In this document: piece by piece, positions 36,776 through 48,700 of the stretch
Position numbering within the stretch: the stretch's first letter is position 1
How the letters are laid out: each line of letters opens with the position of its first letter
NCBI RefSeq assembly: GCF_043641665.1
Contig: NC_092200.1
Span: 3,669,194 to 3,733,193, forward strand
Length of the DNA stretch: 64,000 nt
Direction of reading: 5' to 3'
Origin: Enoplosus armatus
Lineage: Eukaryota > Chordata > Actinopteri > Centrarchiformes > Enoplosidae
Notes under the pieces: generated by a model
Database searches by the model: none
Seen by the model: the letters and a program-made list of their open reading frames with translations, nothing else
Told to the model about the DNA's origin: nothing
Position numbers and translations under genes: made by a program

Positions 36776-39714
36776 AAACAATAATCAGGTGAGAGGTTAA
36801 AAAAACAGTAAATGTGTTTTCCCATTGAAGTGTAAATTTGTGACTTAATTAAATTTTTGTTACAAAATTTGCATCTCTGTATTTAGTTCATTAAGGTTCA
36901 CATATCCCAATTAAAAGGGAAGCAGTGCTCGTAAACAAAAGTCACATGGACTCACAAGGTTCTTATTTATTAACTTTGAATGTAGAATTAGGTTTAAGCA
37001 GCCAGGGGAGTCGGTTCAAATCCAGTTCCTATTATTGTTTACTGATGATGAATTCCCGCCATTAATCACCTTCTGTGTGGTGTTAACACACCATTAGTTA
37101 GAATATGAAGAAATATATTAAATTTCAGTGCTTCTCGAGCTGGCCCAAATTCACAGATTTGTCCCAGAATAACTAGTTAGTTAGTTTGGGCTCTTTTTGT
37201 TAATTAGACTTCTTATCATGAATGACCCTGTAGTTCACTTTACAAAAAGGGACTGAATTACCTGCAGCACTGTTTATAAGCCAAGATGAAGCCGTAAATG
37301 CTGCAGAGTTTAAATAATTTAGTTTTATCTTATGTATATAAGCTATATGTGTTATCAAGGCTACTTTGTGGTTGGGTTACCTGTTACCAGACTGAGTTGT
37401 CAGTGTTCTGCACTCTGTCTCAAGACCTGTTGCTGTACAAGAAACACATCAAAAGCCTTACAGTACTGTGCCAAACATTATTGCCACGCTTCTTTCCACT
37501 TCAGCTCTTAGTCACTTGAGTGGAATTGACAGTGAGTTCAATGTCAGCACCTCTGACTGTTTTTTTCAGTAAAAACTCTCTATAAAACATTTTCTGACTG
37601 GGTTTTGAGTATAAGGTGTTTCACGCTGAAGTGTACCAAAATTCCACACCTGAAGACGTCACTATGTGGACAAAATTTGCTTGGTTTTTGAGTATGATGG
37701 TTATGGACACTTTTGACCCTTAATGTAATAATACACAATGGCACTGAGAAGCCACCTGCAGATGAGAAAATGTACAACAAAATTCTGGAAGCTTCAGGAA
37801 TATCCTTGAAAAAACATCCACTTAGTAAAACTAAGAATCTTATCTTGGACCTCTATCACCTCCTATTAGTACAAAATAGTAAAATACCTTCAATATTTTG
37901 TATAGTAATTACCAAAAGAGAATACTACAGATTATGTAGCTCAGTAAGTAGCACACGCACTATATGGTATTTGTATTTTGTATGGAATGAGCCTCTAGGA
38001 ACAAGAAGGTGGATCACAAATAGAAACAATATAAAAACGAAATTATATTCAAAACAGTGGTTCTGCAAAGGAAATAAGTGCTGAATTGCAGTCCTTAATT
38101 TTAGATCACTGAGGCACCGAAATAAATGAGCGAGAAACTCAGAGTCAACATGCGAACTGAGTCACTCAAAAATCTTCCTTTATCTTAATATAGCTGCTGA
38201 GCTGAAAATTTCCTCCACACCGATGAGAAAATCAGTTTTTCCTTTCAAGAACACATTCAAATGTTTCTTGCAGATTTATTGCCACGGGTACACAATAAAC
38301 TTATCTGGAGCTAAAACAAGGCTGTTGAACGAATAAATCATAGGATAGTGAACGACAACGCTGGGACGAGAGGGGCAGGTAGCAGTCTACCTGCTGTCAC
38401 ATTGTGAGAGGACAATATAAAGGCCTGTAAAGTACATCAATTACATTTCTACCTCATTAAATAAGAATCTGGCTCCATTTGAATTAGTTGTTAAAATATT
38501 CCACTGCCCACAAAAGTCTAGCAAGTTCCCATAGAAATATTACCCACTCCAAAAGTTGTGCGTAGTTGGCAGCCAGACTTTGGCAAAGCAAATGTCAGTC
38601 AGCTCTCAACCAGTATTGATGACTGGCACGATGTCTTAATTTCGTTATGGGGAGGCAAGACAGCGCAGAGTGAAAAAATCATTTCAAAACAAGTCATCAG
38701 CACAATAATAATAATTTCACATGATTACATTATTTTGGATCAACGTGTAAAGCGGGAAGGGAATTGATTGATCATTAAAATGCTGTAGGGATAGAATTTA
38801 TGGCAATTTTATGTATAATTTAATTATTTCTTTTCTTTATTTATTAAGTGAGTGATAAATTAGACAATAAGAAGTAATTCTGTGAAAACAGTTATGGTAA
38901 GGCGTAATAGTTTGAGCCATTGTTAAAGCATTGAGCAGTAACAGGTAACATAACAGGATGCACTGCAGTTTAACACACCTTGCACCTCGTGTCCAGTCTT
39001 TAACACCTGACAGCTAGCCAATCAGAAACCAGACAGTTTTTCTTTGGTTGAAATTTCCATAGCGAGAATGAAATGAGAAATTATACACTTGTCACATCAG
39101 GGCCAAATGGTCTTATTCTATGGGAACACGACCCCCTTTTACACATACAGACTTAAAGGGTAATTGAAGAGTACGATCTTTTTGTTTAACCAGAAACAGA
39201 AGTCTTGCTCAAGGAGAAGTCTCGCTCTGAAATCTCATGAGAGGTGAGTTGTTGCAGGAAGATGACGTGAGTCAAAGTTCTTCGTACTCTTTAACAAGAA
39301 GGTGTCTCTCTGTTGGGATCCTTTCCAAACAAGCACCTTTAGTGGACCTACTCTTCACTTCTAAATCCATATGTGTGAATGCGGAGTTACAGTTGCAGTC
39401 CAGTCATGCTGTCTGCTCATTGTAGACAAAAGGAAGAATCATTTTCACCTTGAAGTTGTACGGTGTCATATACTCTTTATGTCTCCAATGTTTACACAGA
39501 CAAAACACCTGAAGTGTCTGTTGGTAATTGCAGGCTTTGTTTTGACGACATTTCCAAAAACCTTTGCAAAAATTAATTTGATTCCAAGTTGATAATTTCC
39601 CAGACGGATTGAATGATTGTTTCATCAACCTCAACGCTGCATTATAAGCCGGAGCATCATCAGAGTGAGAGCTTTGCTTCTTGCATTGCAAGGTAATACT
39701 CGGCTCTAACATAG
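36776..39714. other. Unannotated non-coding stretch
   Basis: AT-rich. A B-box-like ggttcaaatccag at 37014 is isolated. No recognised exon; the 123-codon plus-strand frame at 37713-38084 is not protein-like. Confidence 0.4.
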
Positions 39715-39724
39715 GTACCTCATT

Positions 39725-39795
39725 ATGCAAATGGTTAGAGAGGACATCGTCAGCGTTACACTTTTTTACCTAAAACAACCTCAGGGGTTGTTTTA
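39725..39795 (+). promoter_or_regulatory. Octamer motif and perfect hairpin
   Basis: A canonical POU octamer atgcaaat (39725-39732) lies 38 bp before a perfect 10-bp stem, taaaacaacc/ggttgtttta (39771-39780 and 39786-39795), with a 5-base loop. The motifs are directly visible; any regulatory role is inference. Confidence 0.25.
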
Positions 39796-41445
39796 CAAGG
39801 GCTGCAAAGTGAGAACACGTGCCTGTGTCACCGTGCCGGAGTGTGTATCCCTGCTAGCTGTGTATTATCCATTCTGCTGCTGGATTAATGGGGCAATTGA
39901 TCAACGGCAGACTTGTGTATCCCAGAGAACGGCTGATCATTCACCTACAGCAGGGCCCGACACAGGAGCACCAATCAGCACTGCAACAGCCGGAATGATT
40001 ACAGACGCATGGCTGGGTTGAGCAGCAGAGGAGCCGTCGAACCCCCCCCCCCACACCCGACAGCTTGACATTGATAGGGGAAGGAGCTGCAGTGGGTAGC
40101 ACAGGAGAAGCTGAGGATAGGTTCAACAAGGCAGAAACCAAACAGGGATGAAAACACAGGTGTAAGGCTCAATCACAGAGCCGAGGGCTTGCTCGGAGGG
40201 AGACAAATGCTCCTCAGTGCCGTCAATATAATGATGTGCACTTGAAGAGGCATCACAGTTGATCGCATAGATTGAGATAAAGATAGAACAGTTTGCATCA
40301 GTTCCAGCATTCGGGTGGAATGGGGCTCGGAAACAGGGCGACCGTTTCCACTTATTGGTATTCGATAAGTCCGTGTCCAACTATTTCTCAAAGTGCAGGC
40401 TGCAATCAGCTCAATCACATCATCAACATCTCAGGGTAAATAACTTAAATACGCTTAGAAAATGTGACATGGATTGAACCACAAAGAACACCTAACTGGT
40501 CTCAGATAGTGTCCCCCCCATCGCTATGGCAACGCCTACTGGGATGTGGAAAGTAAGTGTAAAGGGTTTGGAAGAAAAAAGGATTTATTATTACTTTCAA
40601 ACACATCATCTCAGATTCTAAGACACACATTAACTGACCAGTAAAATGTGTGATTGTAATATTATGGATGATAGGCACAGTCTTTAGTAACACATAGGCA
40701 CTAAAAACAGAATCCAAGTGGTCACAAGATCACGATTTTTCGTTTCATCTCCATCCTTGCTCCTAAGCAGCCATCGCCGTGGTGTCCTTGTGCTGCACGT
40801 CCCAGCGATCGCTTGTCCATCACCCATAAAATATTGTGCTCTCAGAGCTGAATATTGCTCTGAGATGGAAGACAGAGAGCTGTAACCCTCACAATGCACT
40901 GCTGGAATGCAGTGTGGAGTTTGTTGAAACACTCAATCAATGCAGGAAATGATCGCTTGAACCAGTTTATTTTATTTTACTGTATATTATAGCTTTCACA
41001 CTGAGCACAATGGATGCGGTAAAGCTGTATGATAATGCAATGTAATGCAATGAACGCTGAAATGGGAGAAGAGAGTGGGTTGAAGTTGCAAACTACATAA
41101 CCTTTTGTCTGGATCGGGCAGCAGTGGAGATGCATCTTATCTTGGATTTTGTGTTGATGAAGTTTGAGTTGTCGTAGATGTTGCTATACAAAGGGAAATG
41201 TGCCGGTTTCTAAGGCTTAATTGACAGTTTTCAGGACTGTAGCCACAGACAGAGCCAAATGATGTTTGATGAGGTTTTAATGGAAATTTACCCAGGGTTG
41301 TAGAGGGACCGATATTCATCAGACGTGGACTGGCAAGCAGCAGAGGAGGACGGACTGAAGAATCGAGACCACAGATTCTTTTGTGCGCTGTTTGCAAATA
41401 TAGGCAGTATCAGAAGCTGGTTGGTGAATCAGCTAGCCTGCCATC
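39796..41445. other. Unannotated non-coding stretch
   Basis: An 11-C run lies at 40042-40052. No exon recognised. Confidence 0.45.
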
Positions 41446-41863
41446 TTAAAGCTGCACTATTCAATATCTTTCTATTAACAATGGGCTAAATGACTCCGTC
41501 TAATGTGAAAGGGGGTCCCTCGTAATGATGAAGCTGTCTTTCAGCACATAGTTTTGCGACACTGCCCAGCACCAAACAGCAGACAGAGAAAGTTAGTGAC
41601 TTGCTGGTGAACATAGTAGATCATTTAGCAGCTTAAGGGCCAGATATTTCCCTCAGGAGTTGGTGGAGAACAAAGTAGAGCAAGAATAACAGATTTGCTG
41701 TCGATGGGTGGCCAGAAACAACTCCAAATGAATGCTAATGTTGCTCCTTGGCTGCTGGATGTGTAAATAGGTCTCTGATGACTACTTAGTAAGGTTGTTA
41801 TGTTTAGTGCTTGTTTTGCTGCCCCCAAGTGGTCCCAAAAAAAATCTATGAATACACCTTTAA
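41446..41863. mobile_element. MITE bounded by TTAA
   Basis: The element opens with ttaaagctgcacta and closes with tacacctttaa, so both edges carry TTAA followed by similar inverted termini (agctgca against aggtgta). The 418-bp interior is non-coding and contains phrases such as 'ccagaaacaactccaaatga' and 'ttgctgcccccaagtgg' that I recall from a frequent fish repeat. A matching terminus lies at 25885-25898. TTAA edges are compatible with piggyBac-type insertion, but the terminal bases do not clearly match that superfamily, so the class is left open. Confidence 0.6.
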
Positions 41864-42540
41864 AGCACATGAAAGCAAAACAAGTCACATCATCAACTCA
41901 ATCATGCATCATGACCACACACCTCACCAGAGGGCTCTTTCACAAGACAGGTAGTGAATGATGATCCAAATCATAAAGGCTGGTGTGCTTTTGGAAGACG
42001 TTAGGGGAACGCTGAAGACAACAGACGATATATGACAAGAAGCTGATGTTTATCCACATGAGAAGATAGTCAGTGGTTGTGAAGAGCAAGAACTTACTGA
42101 CAAAGTAAAAACAAAGGGATGGCTTTAATAAGATCTGGGAGCTTCAATGTGACGCACAGGGCCTAGCCATGACATTAGTACATTTCATTTAAATAAACCA
42201 AGAACACAAACAGATTTGAGAGAGCTATTACAAATTTCTAAGAAACTTGGTCACCTCAGAATTTAGCAAGAATAATATCAAAAGGAATGTCTTTAAGATT
42301 TAGGAAGTCTGGGTAAGAGGAGAATAAATTGTTCACGGAGGAGGGGTGGGATATCGAAAGGCAGTTGCCATAAAGAAGCCCAGGTATTGATTATCTGGTT
42401 AAATAGAGGACTGTAAGCTAGATTGACTCTATACGTGTGCATGTGTGTAGTAAAAGACGACAGAGAAAATATTTGCCAAGTGTTTGAGCTGAAGAATGGC
42501 TCCTCATACGATATGTAGCACTCCTGTGCTGTGCTGCTTC
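41864..42540. other. Unannotated upstream flank of the candidate promoter
   Basis: No repeat or exon recognised. If the 42.6-kb promoter is real, proximal regulatory sites would lie here. Confidence 0.4.
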
Positions 42541-42541
42541 T

Positions 42542-42572
42542 TATATAGCATAACACCCCCCGCCCTCCCCCC
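42542..42572 (+). promoter_or_regulatory. Candidate core promoter: TATA-like box and GC box
   Basis: A TATA-like tatatag (42542-42548) is followed by a C-rich block containing ccccgccc (42556-42572), an SP1/KLF-type GC box read on the other strand. A start site about 25-32 bp after the TATA would fall near 42572-42580. The order TATA then GC box is unusual. The call rests on coincidence with the pyrimidine-rich exon-like segment that follows. Confidence 0.4.
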
Positions 42573-42919
42573 ATTACATCCTATACCAGCCTCAGCAGAT
42601 ACCCTCTCTTCTGTTCACTGCGGCGACCCAGCCCTTCAGTGGACTGTGCCATTTGATCCATGCAGAAGATGATTCACGCTCTGCGATCTGGGGAGTAAGA
42701 GCGGCAGAGGAATCCCTCTCTCTCCCCCTTTTCCACATCCATAATTCAGCATTTGCGCCTTCGTCGTCCTCCTCCCTTTTCTCTCCCCTCCTGTCTCCCT
42801 GCTCCTACCGCTTTTGCTGCTGCTACTTACTACTGTGTGCACTCCAGCACAGCATCCACAACCTGGGGTATCAGTCGTCTATAAACCACTCATCTGGAAC
42901 TCTACGTCAAGCTGCACAG
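42573..42919 (+). other. Candidate non-coding first exon of an unidentified gene
   Basis: The segment differs from its surroundings. It has a modest local cluster of CpGs (cggcgaccc, cacgctctgcg, gcgccttcgtcgtcc), a long pyrimidine-rich tract (42711-42800), and a near-consensus splice donor at its end (gcacag/gtaagg, GT at 42920-42921). It starts just after the TATA/GC-box pair. The first ATG (42660) opens a 12-codon frame that stops at 42698, well before the donor, so the exon would be 5' untranslated with a short upstream ORF. The other frame open to the donor lacks an ATG start. No downstream coding exon was recognised, so gene identity is unknown. An alternative is an unrelated CT-rich patch with a chance donor. 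Confidence 0.4.
42660..42698 (+). CDS. Short upstream ORF in the candidate 5' UTR
   Basis: ATG at 42660 with stop TAA at 42696-42698, 12 codons (MQKMIHALRSGE). If the surrounding exon is transcribed, this uORF could dampen translation of the main frame. It is not conserved by any test I can do and is listed only as a consequence of the exon model. Confidence 0.15.
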   Translation: MQKMIHALRSGE

Positions 42920-43255
42920 GTAAGGTGAGAGCAAAACAAAGTGCTACTTTGCCTTCATGAGATTCAGAGTTTGTGGTGTGTGAAATGTATGCTGGCTGCC
43001 TGCATCTTTTAAAGTCTTGTGGCTGATTCCCTTCTTAATTCACTGCATAATTTACTTTTTTTGCAACTAGATGATTTTGGGAGCAAAGATTTGGTGAAAC
43101 TGTTGCTATGGTAGCTTAGTGAAGCAGCCAAAAACTGAAATAAGTCTGGTGATCTTAACACATCAGGGGGTACATTAGAAATTGTTGGAGCATTGGTCGT
43201 TGCCATGCAATAAAGTTTAATGTCCCCATGCGAGTCACTAATCCCACCATCCCCA

Positions 43256-43256
<1 letters not shown>
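42920..43256. other. Unannotated (intronic if the exon model holds)
   Basis: Nothing recognised after the candidate splice donor up to the CA microsatellite. Confidence 0.4.

Positions 43257-43314
<58 letters not shown>
43257..43314 (+). repeat. (CA)29 microsatellite
   Basis: Uninterrupted 58-bp CA run. The histidine/threonine-rich and cysteine/valine-rich open frames over it are artefacts of the repeat. Confidence 0.99.
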
Positions 43315-43317
<3 letters not shown>

Positions 43318-45175
43318 ACCACCACACTCACTCACCCCATTCACCCATTCTGCAGGCTGCTCTACCTTTATCCCCTCACAAAGAGAAACAGTGAAGCTTC
43401 TCATGTGAGTTCAATCACTGGACTCTTGGTGGAGCTCAAAGGAAACTGGACTGTGTTTCGTGGCCAAACAGAAGCACACTAAAGGGATGAAACCCCTCTA
43501 ACCCCCCACCCCCCTCTATGTTTTGTGGTGCATGGACATGTCCTGCTGAGGCTTTACAGTGTGGTTTGATTTTTGAGACGTATGCTGTGGCCGCATTGTA
43601 TACACAAGTTTGATCAGATGCATGATTTGTATTTGCAAAATGCATCTTGGGTCCCACTTTTGATAGGTAGCATGTCTATAAATGTAAATTGAAATAGCCT
43701 GGATAAGGTACTTGTTATTCCTGCTGAATTGGTTTGAATGAAGATGGTTAAAAACAAAATACATTAAAGAAAGCTGAAGAGGATTCTGGATGCTATCATA
43801 TCAGGAAGAATGGATTTTTTCAAGCTGAAAATGTCAAAGCCTTTATTTTGGAGGGATTTTCTGTGCATGTCTCATTCTCATGTACACACAGAGCAGTATG
43901 TGGCCAGAGATTGATATGCGACCCCTGCCTGAGGGAAGTGAATTGATTTGATATACTGTGGCATACCTTTACGTTAGTTTTGTGTTGACTTTCTGTTTCA
44001 TAATGCAGCAGGTGTAGAACAGGCTGCTGGAGAGAGCAAAAAGGAAAAGGAAGAGAGACAAAGAATGAATGCGTAACATCGCAGCGAGGCTGGCTGTTGA
44101 TGTGGAGCTACATGAGAGAGTGTTGAGGTGCACTGAAGCCGAAGTCTGACGCAAGATTGTCAACACAGCTGGATTTCAAAGAGGCTGGTTCAGAGTGGGA
44201 TACTGAGATTTTGCAATAGAGTGAGACAGTAAAAAAAGTAACTCAAACAGTGATGTTTACTGGGTAAAACAGCCCGTGAGAAAGCAGATTTAACCGCTCT
44301 TACACTGTAATTGAGTTGGACTCTTTCTCATATGTTTTACACGATCAAACACTTTTATTTTCTAGTTGTATGTGACATCTGTGCCTTCACTGAACCTTAC
44401 ATTTTAACACATTTTCACTGCTGGTGAACTGCATTGTTAAAGGTGGACATGCTTGTTGATAGATGATATGAATGGGACACAAGTAGCATAATGGGTAAAG
44501 TTGCCTTGGCTTATGACATGCACTGTGTTGGACTAGTTTCCAATGAAAATAAGGATGTATTTTTTTTACCTTGTAGATGCTGAGGCTTAATTTCAATTTG
44601 CACCACAGATACATGATTTCCTGTTTCGTTTCAGCCACAGTACATTAATGAAACCTGGATGTGATTACACATCCTGGTTTGGGCTCTCATGTTAGCGAGC
44701 TTCAGACTGATGTGTGGTTACATAAAATTAGCCTGCAAACAACTTTTGGCTTAAACAGCCTAATCTAATCTGCACCCTTCGTTTACCATTTTTTCTGTTT
44801 CAAATTCTCAATAAATTGGAGGGCCGGCCACACAAGATTGTGCTCATAATAACAACCAGTTCTTATTTTTATTACCAACAAACCGCCATTGCTAGCAGTT
44901 ACTGGTCATCTCAGTGTTTTTCCTTGTATAAAACCAGCCCAAGGCAGTCATTTAGAATAGAAAAGAAAAAGAAAAGAATTTATATTTTCCTGCAATTTCA
45001 GTAGCTGACATGCAGGGCGGCACAATGCGAGTTGTGTGTGTCACCTTCTCTGGGATCATCTGTGACCCTCAGTTACTTACAACACGTCTTTACGTAGATC
45101 TGCAGAGGTATTTACATAATGTCTCTTAAAGCTTAAGGCTAGTAGGTAGTGTAGTACTGGAGATAGTTTTTCAAC
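43315..45175. other. Unannotated non-coding stretch
   Basis: Two C-runs separated by one A lie near 43502-43514. No exon or RNA gene recognised. Confidence 0.4.
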
Positions 45176-45255
45176 TATGAACCCGATCTTTCCCTAACCT
45201 TAACTAACTTGGTTTAGCTGATATTAACCAGACCTTACTGAGTTGGCGGATCAGA
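45176..45255 (+). repeat. Teleost dispersed repeat, short third copy
   Basis: Carries atctttccctaacc (45186-45199), shared with 13689-13702 and, reversed, 8042-8055. It is followed by a similar 'ttaactaacttggttt' continuation. Shorter and more diverged than the other two. Confidence 0.4.
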
Positions 45256-45469
45256 AAGCACACTTATATGAGTCGTATGGGTCTTTTTGGAGGGTAAATG
45301 CTCCATTTGTCAAGTCATGGAGGTCTGAGGACTTGTTGAAGACAAACATGTTTTGCTTTGTTCAGTTCAGACATTGACAAATGATTAAATCTTGACCTTG
45401 CACAATTGTACACAGGCCACAAGAGGTTCAGGAAATTTCATTATGAGAATGAAATCACGAAACACAGAG

Positions 45470-45720
45470 GCTGAGGCGTAATTCATTAATAATAAATATA
45501 ATGCTGCTCTTGTTTGAATAGGGCTATTAGCAACGGATGGTCTGCATCTGGGTTTCAGAGTTAACAGGATTTCATTGTTGCACTTTCCATATAGCAGTGG
45601 ATTAAAAATGCCTCCAGCAGATACGTGTGATTACCCAGCTGCTACCTGATACTGGAATACAAAAAGCATAATGGTGGCAAAGCTGTGTGGTCAAATTACT
45701 TTGATTAGTTTTTTTTCTCT
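45470..45720. promoter_or_regulatory. Possible conserved non-coding element
   Basis: Repeat-free with taattcattaataa (about 45479) and caaattactttgatta (about 45692), both homeodomain-type cores. Composition-based guess. Confidence 0.2.
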
Positions 45721-48700
45721 TATGCTAATGTCACCCACTGAAGTTTGCTCAACATAAAAAAGTTTAAATGAGACCAAAATAAAACATAGTTAAAATAAAA
45801 AATTCAAAGCACTGCGAGATATTTTTGTCTTCTTGCATTTTTTCAATAGTCTAAAAATAAAACGATGTTTCATTAACAGAGTAGTGATATTTGGTCAGTG
45901 AAGGCCAAATTAATGTTTTTCTCTTCTCTGTACAATCAACAAGACTCTTGCTGCCTTCTGTGTCTTCAGCCTGTGCACAATAGATTTCCCTCAGATGGAA
46001 AAGCTGCCAAAATAGCTCTCTTCTGACATGCCAAACTGCATTCATAAGAAAGTCAAACCTCTTTTCTAAACCCGGGCTGACACCTGCTTGACTCACCTTA
46101 TGTGATTTCTATGGATCTTTTTCAGACATACTTTTAGAACAACACGCCGAACCATTGAAACGATTCTCCAAACACCTTTTAACTTCCAGCAGCTTGGTGT
46201 GGATTCACCTGAAAGTGTCTAGGGTTAACACATTGTTGATCATTGACTTTGACTGAGAGACTGAGGAAACGTGGATAAGAGTGGATATTTCACTTACTAT
46301 AAGAACCCTCTGTTCTGTATTAAAAATACTCATGCTATTTCTTTCCTTTCTTTGAGATTTCCTTAGTTTATGTTTATGTTTTTCATGAATCATCTTGCCA
46401 AATAAAGAAACAAATTTGACACGGCACTATCTGAACAAAGATGATTTCATGTTCCACACTGGACTGCACATTAGCTTTCTGGCTTGACCAGTTTAATACA
46501 GTATAATGTAAAATCTGTTTCTTTATTTAAAATAACGTCTTTTATATTCAAAATAATGGCAGAGGGAAAGCACAGTTAATGCAGAAAATGAAAATGCATT
46601 ACTTCAACAATGCAAAAAGAAAAGAAAAACTTGTCAGAAAAGTGTGTAGCCCTGCGTTGTTTTCCACCTTTGAGGTTTTGCTTGCTTTAAGAGCAGATTT
46701 AAAAAAAAATGTCTCCCTGAGGCGCATCATGGTGCCGGATCCTCCGAGTGTGTCTGGGGAAGTGCCCTTTAAAAGATTACTTTGATGGCATTTCTTCGTC
46801 ATTAGTCAGCTGGAAGTGAAGAGACAGAAAAGATGTGTGAGAGGGGGTGTAACAAAGCGCAGACGATGGCAGGCGAACCAGAGACGCTGCCTTTACTTTT
46901 TAAACACCTTCACCAGCTTAGCCTCAGTGATTCATGCATCTGTTTGCCTCTATTTTGGGGGTTATAATCATCTGCTTAGTAATGAACACCAAGTTATTTT
47001 GTTCAGTTAAACCAAACTTTACACATTCATCTCGCTTATAATTCTGCTGTGATACATTTCTGTCCAGGCAAATCAACCTTTGATATTTACAGACTGTGGC
47101 CTGTTTGGTCTGATTCCATTGATCCGCATTGATTCATTCCACATGGGGCGTCTCTCGGAGTGTGTTTACTTTGATCAATGGGTCTAACGGGTAAATACAC
47201 ATTCTTGCTATCTACTTCAGCCGGTCCATACTAATCTCCCCGTATGGTCTGAAGGTGATAAGATATTGCTAAGATACTAATCACTCAGGTCGAGAGGCTA
47301 ATTCTCTTTCTTCCTTTTCTTTCTTTCTTGCCACTTTTACTTCTACTTTCTCCATCCAGCTCATTTCTTCTTATGAAGATGGGCACCATTAAGAAGATGA
47401 TTTCACAGAAAGGTAGTCTGCCACAGGAAGAGGTTGGTTCAGTCTGGGAGATGTTCTGCATGAACACTTCGGATGAGAAAATCTCAGTTTAATGCCTCTA
47501 CAGGCTGCAATGCCCTAATGTTGCCAGAGGAGTGAATGCTGTTTCCAAACAGCCCTGTGGTGGCGCTGTTTTTCCATAATTGATCTGTGGAGAACTTCAT
47601 ATCTCCACTGAGCTGTTGGGCAAAAATACAAAGCTGAACAGAGACAAATATATCAATATATACACAGAGAGATAGGGGGGTTGGGGGGTGGGGGGGTTGT
47701 CTCAAGTGTGTCGGCATAATAGGATGCAATTATTTTGATCTCAGTCTGTTTATTTCATTAATATTTCACAAAACCCATTGAAACATTGACAGATTGGGCT
47801 CATCCATTAACACATGCACCACAAAGTTGTGTTTTGTTTTTACAGTATGAAAGTGACTACGACAGTCCGCTGTGGGGATTCCACTCTAAATCAAACGCAT
47901 ACTTTGGTGTCACAGTTTAACATGATGCTTAAATAGTGCAGTTAGATATGATGAAGTAGCTATCCATCTTAACATCATAAATAATAGTGACAGATGAAAA
48001 AAACATTTGCAAGTGAGTTGAATCTCCAATGCATTTCCAGTTGTTTCAGGGAAAAAGACCATCCGACCATTAGAAAGACTCATAAATTGAGTTAATTAGC
48101 ATTAGATACATGCAAAACCAACTTCTTTGAAAAAACTGTCCTAGATTCAGTAATTCTTTTATGGTGGACATACAGTCGCAGAGTTTAAGCATCTCAGTAA
48201 CATCACATGCAGATTTAAGATTCCTACATGGGCCCACACAAGCAAATGTATGCTCACATTCCTCAGAATAAAATGCTCTAGGTAAAGCCACTCACTAAAT
48301 AGCACATGCATGTATTTCATTTATTTTTATACACTGAAAAAGGAGAGGAGGCTGAGCATGTGGTACTTAACCCTGTCTAACAGACATAAAAGCTGTCATG
48401 ATAGGCCTCGACAGCATAAGGTGATTTTACGTACACCACTGACATCTCAAATGCTGCACTGGCGAGATAAAGTCTCCGTTTAAATTGCCTCCAATTCTAA
48501 ATTAGCTCTGAATCTAATAACTACTTCCATGATTTCTTTTCTCCACATGAGAAAAGTCATTATCCAGTATCAGCACAGTATGTCAGCAATATTGCCAGCA
48601 GTAGCAATGCAGCAGTTTAGTATGAGGTCAGGGGTTTTTGACAGCATCTGGGCTTGTCAGCTATCAGTCTACTCTTTTAAAGATTAAAAGGACCCACAGG

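Noticed and set aside
37014..37026. Isolated B-box-like ggttcaaatccag
   Set aside because: No A box, body or tail nearby to support a tRNA or SINE.
43009..43482. Open frames rich in TH, HT or CV repeats
   Set aside because: Produced by translating the CA microsatellite.
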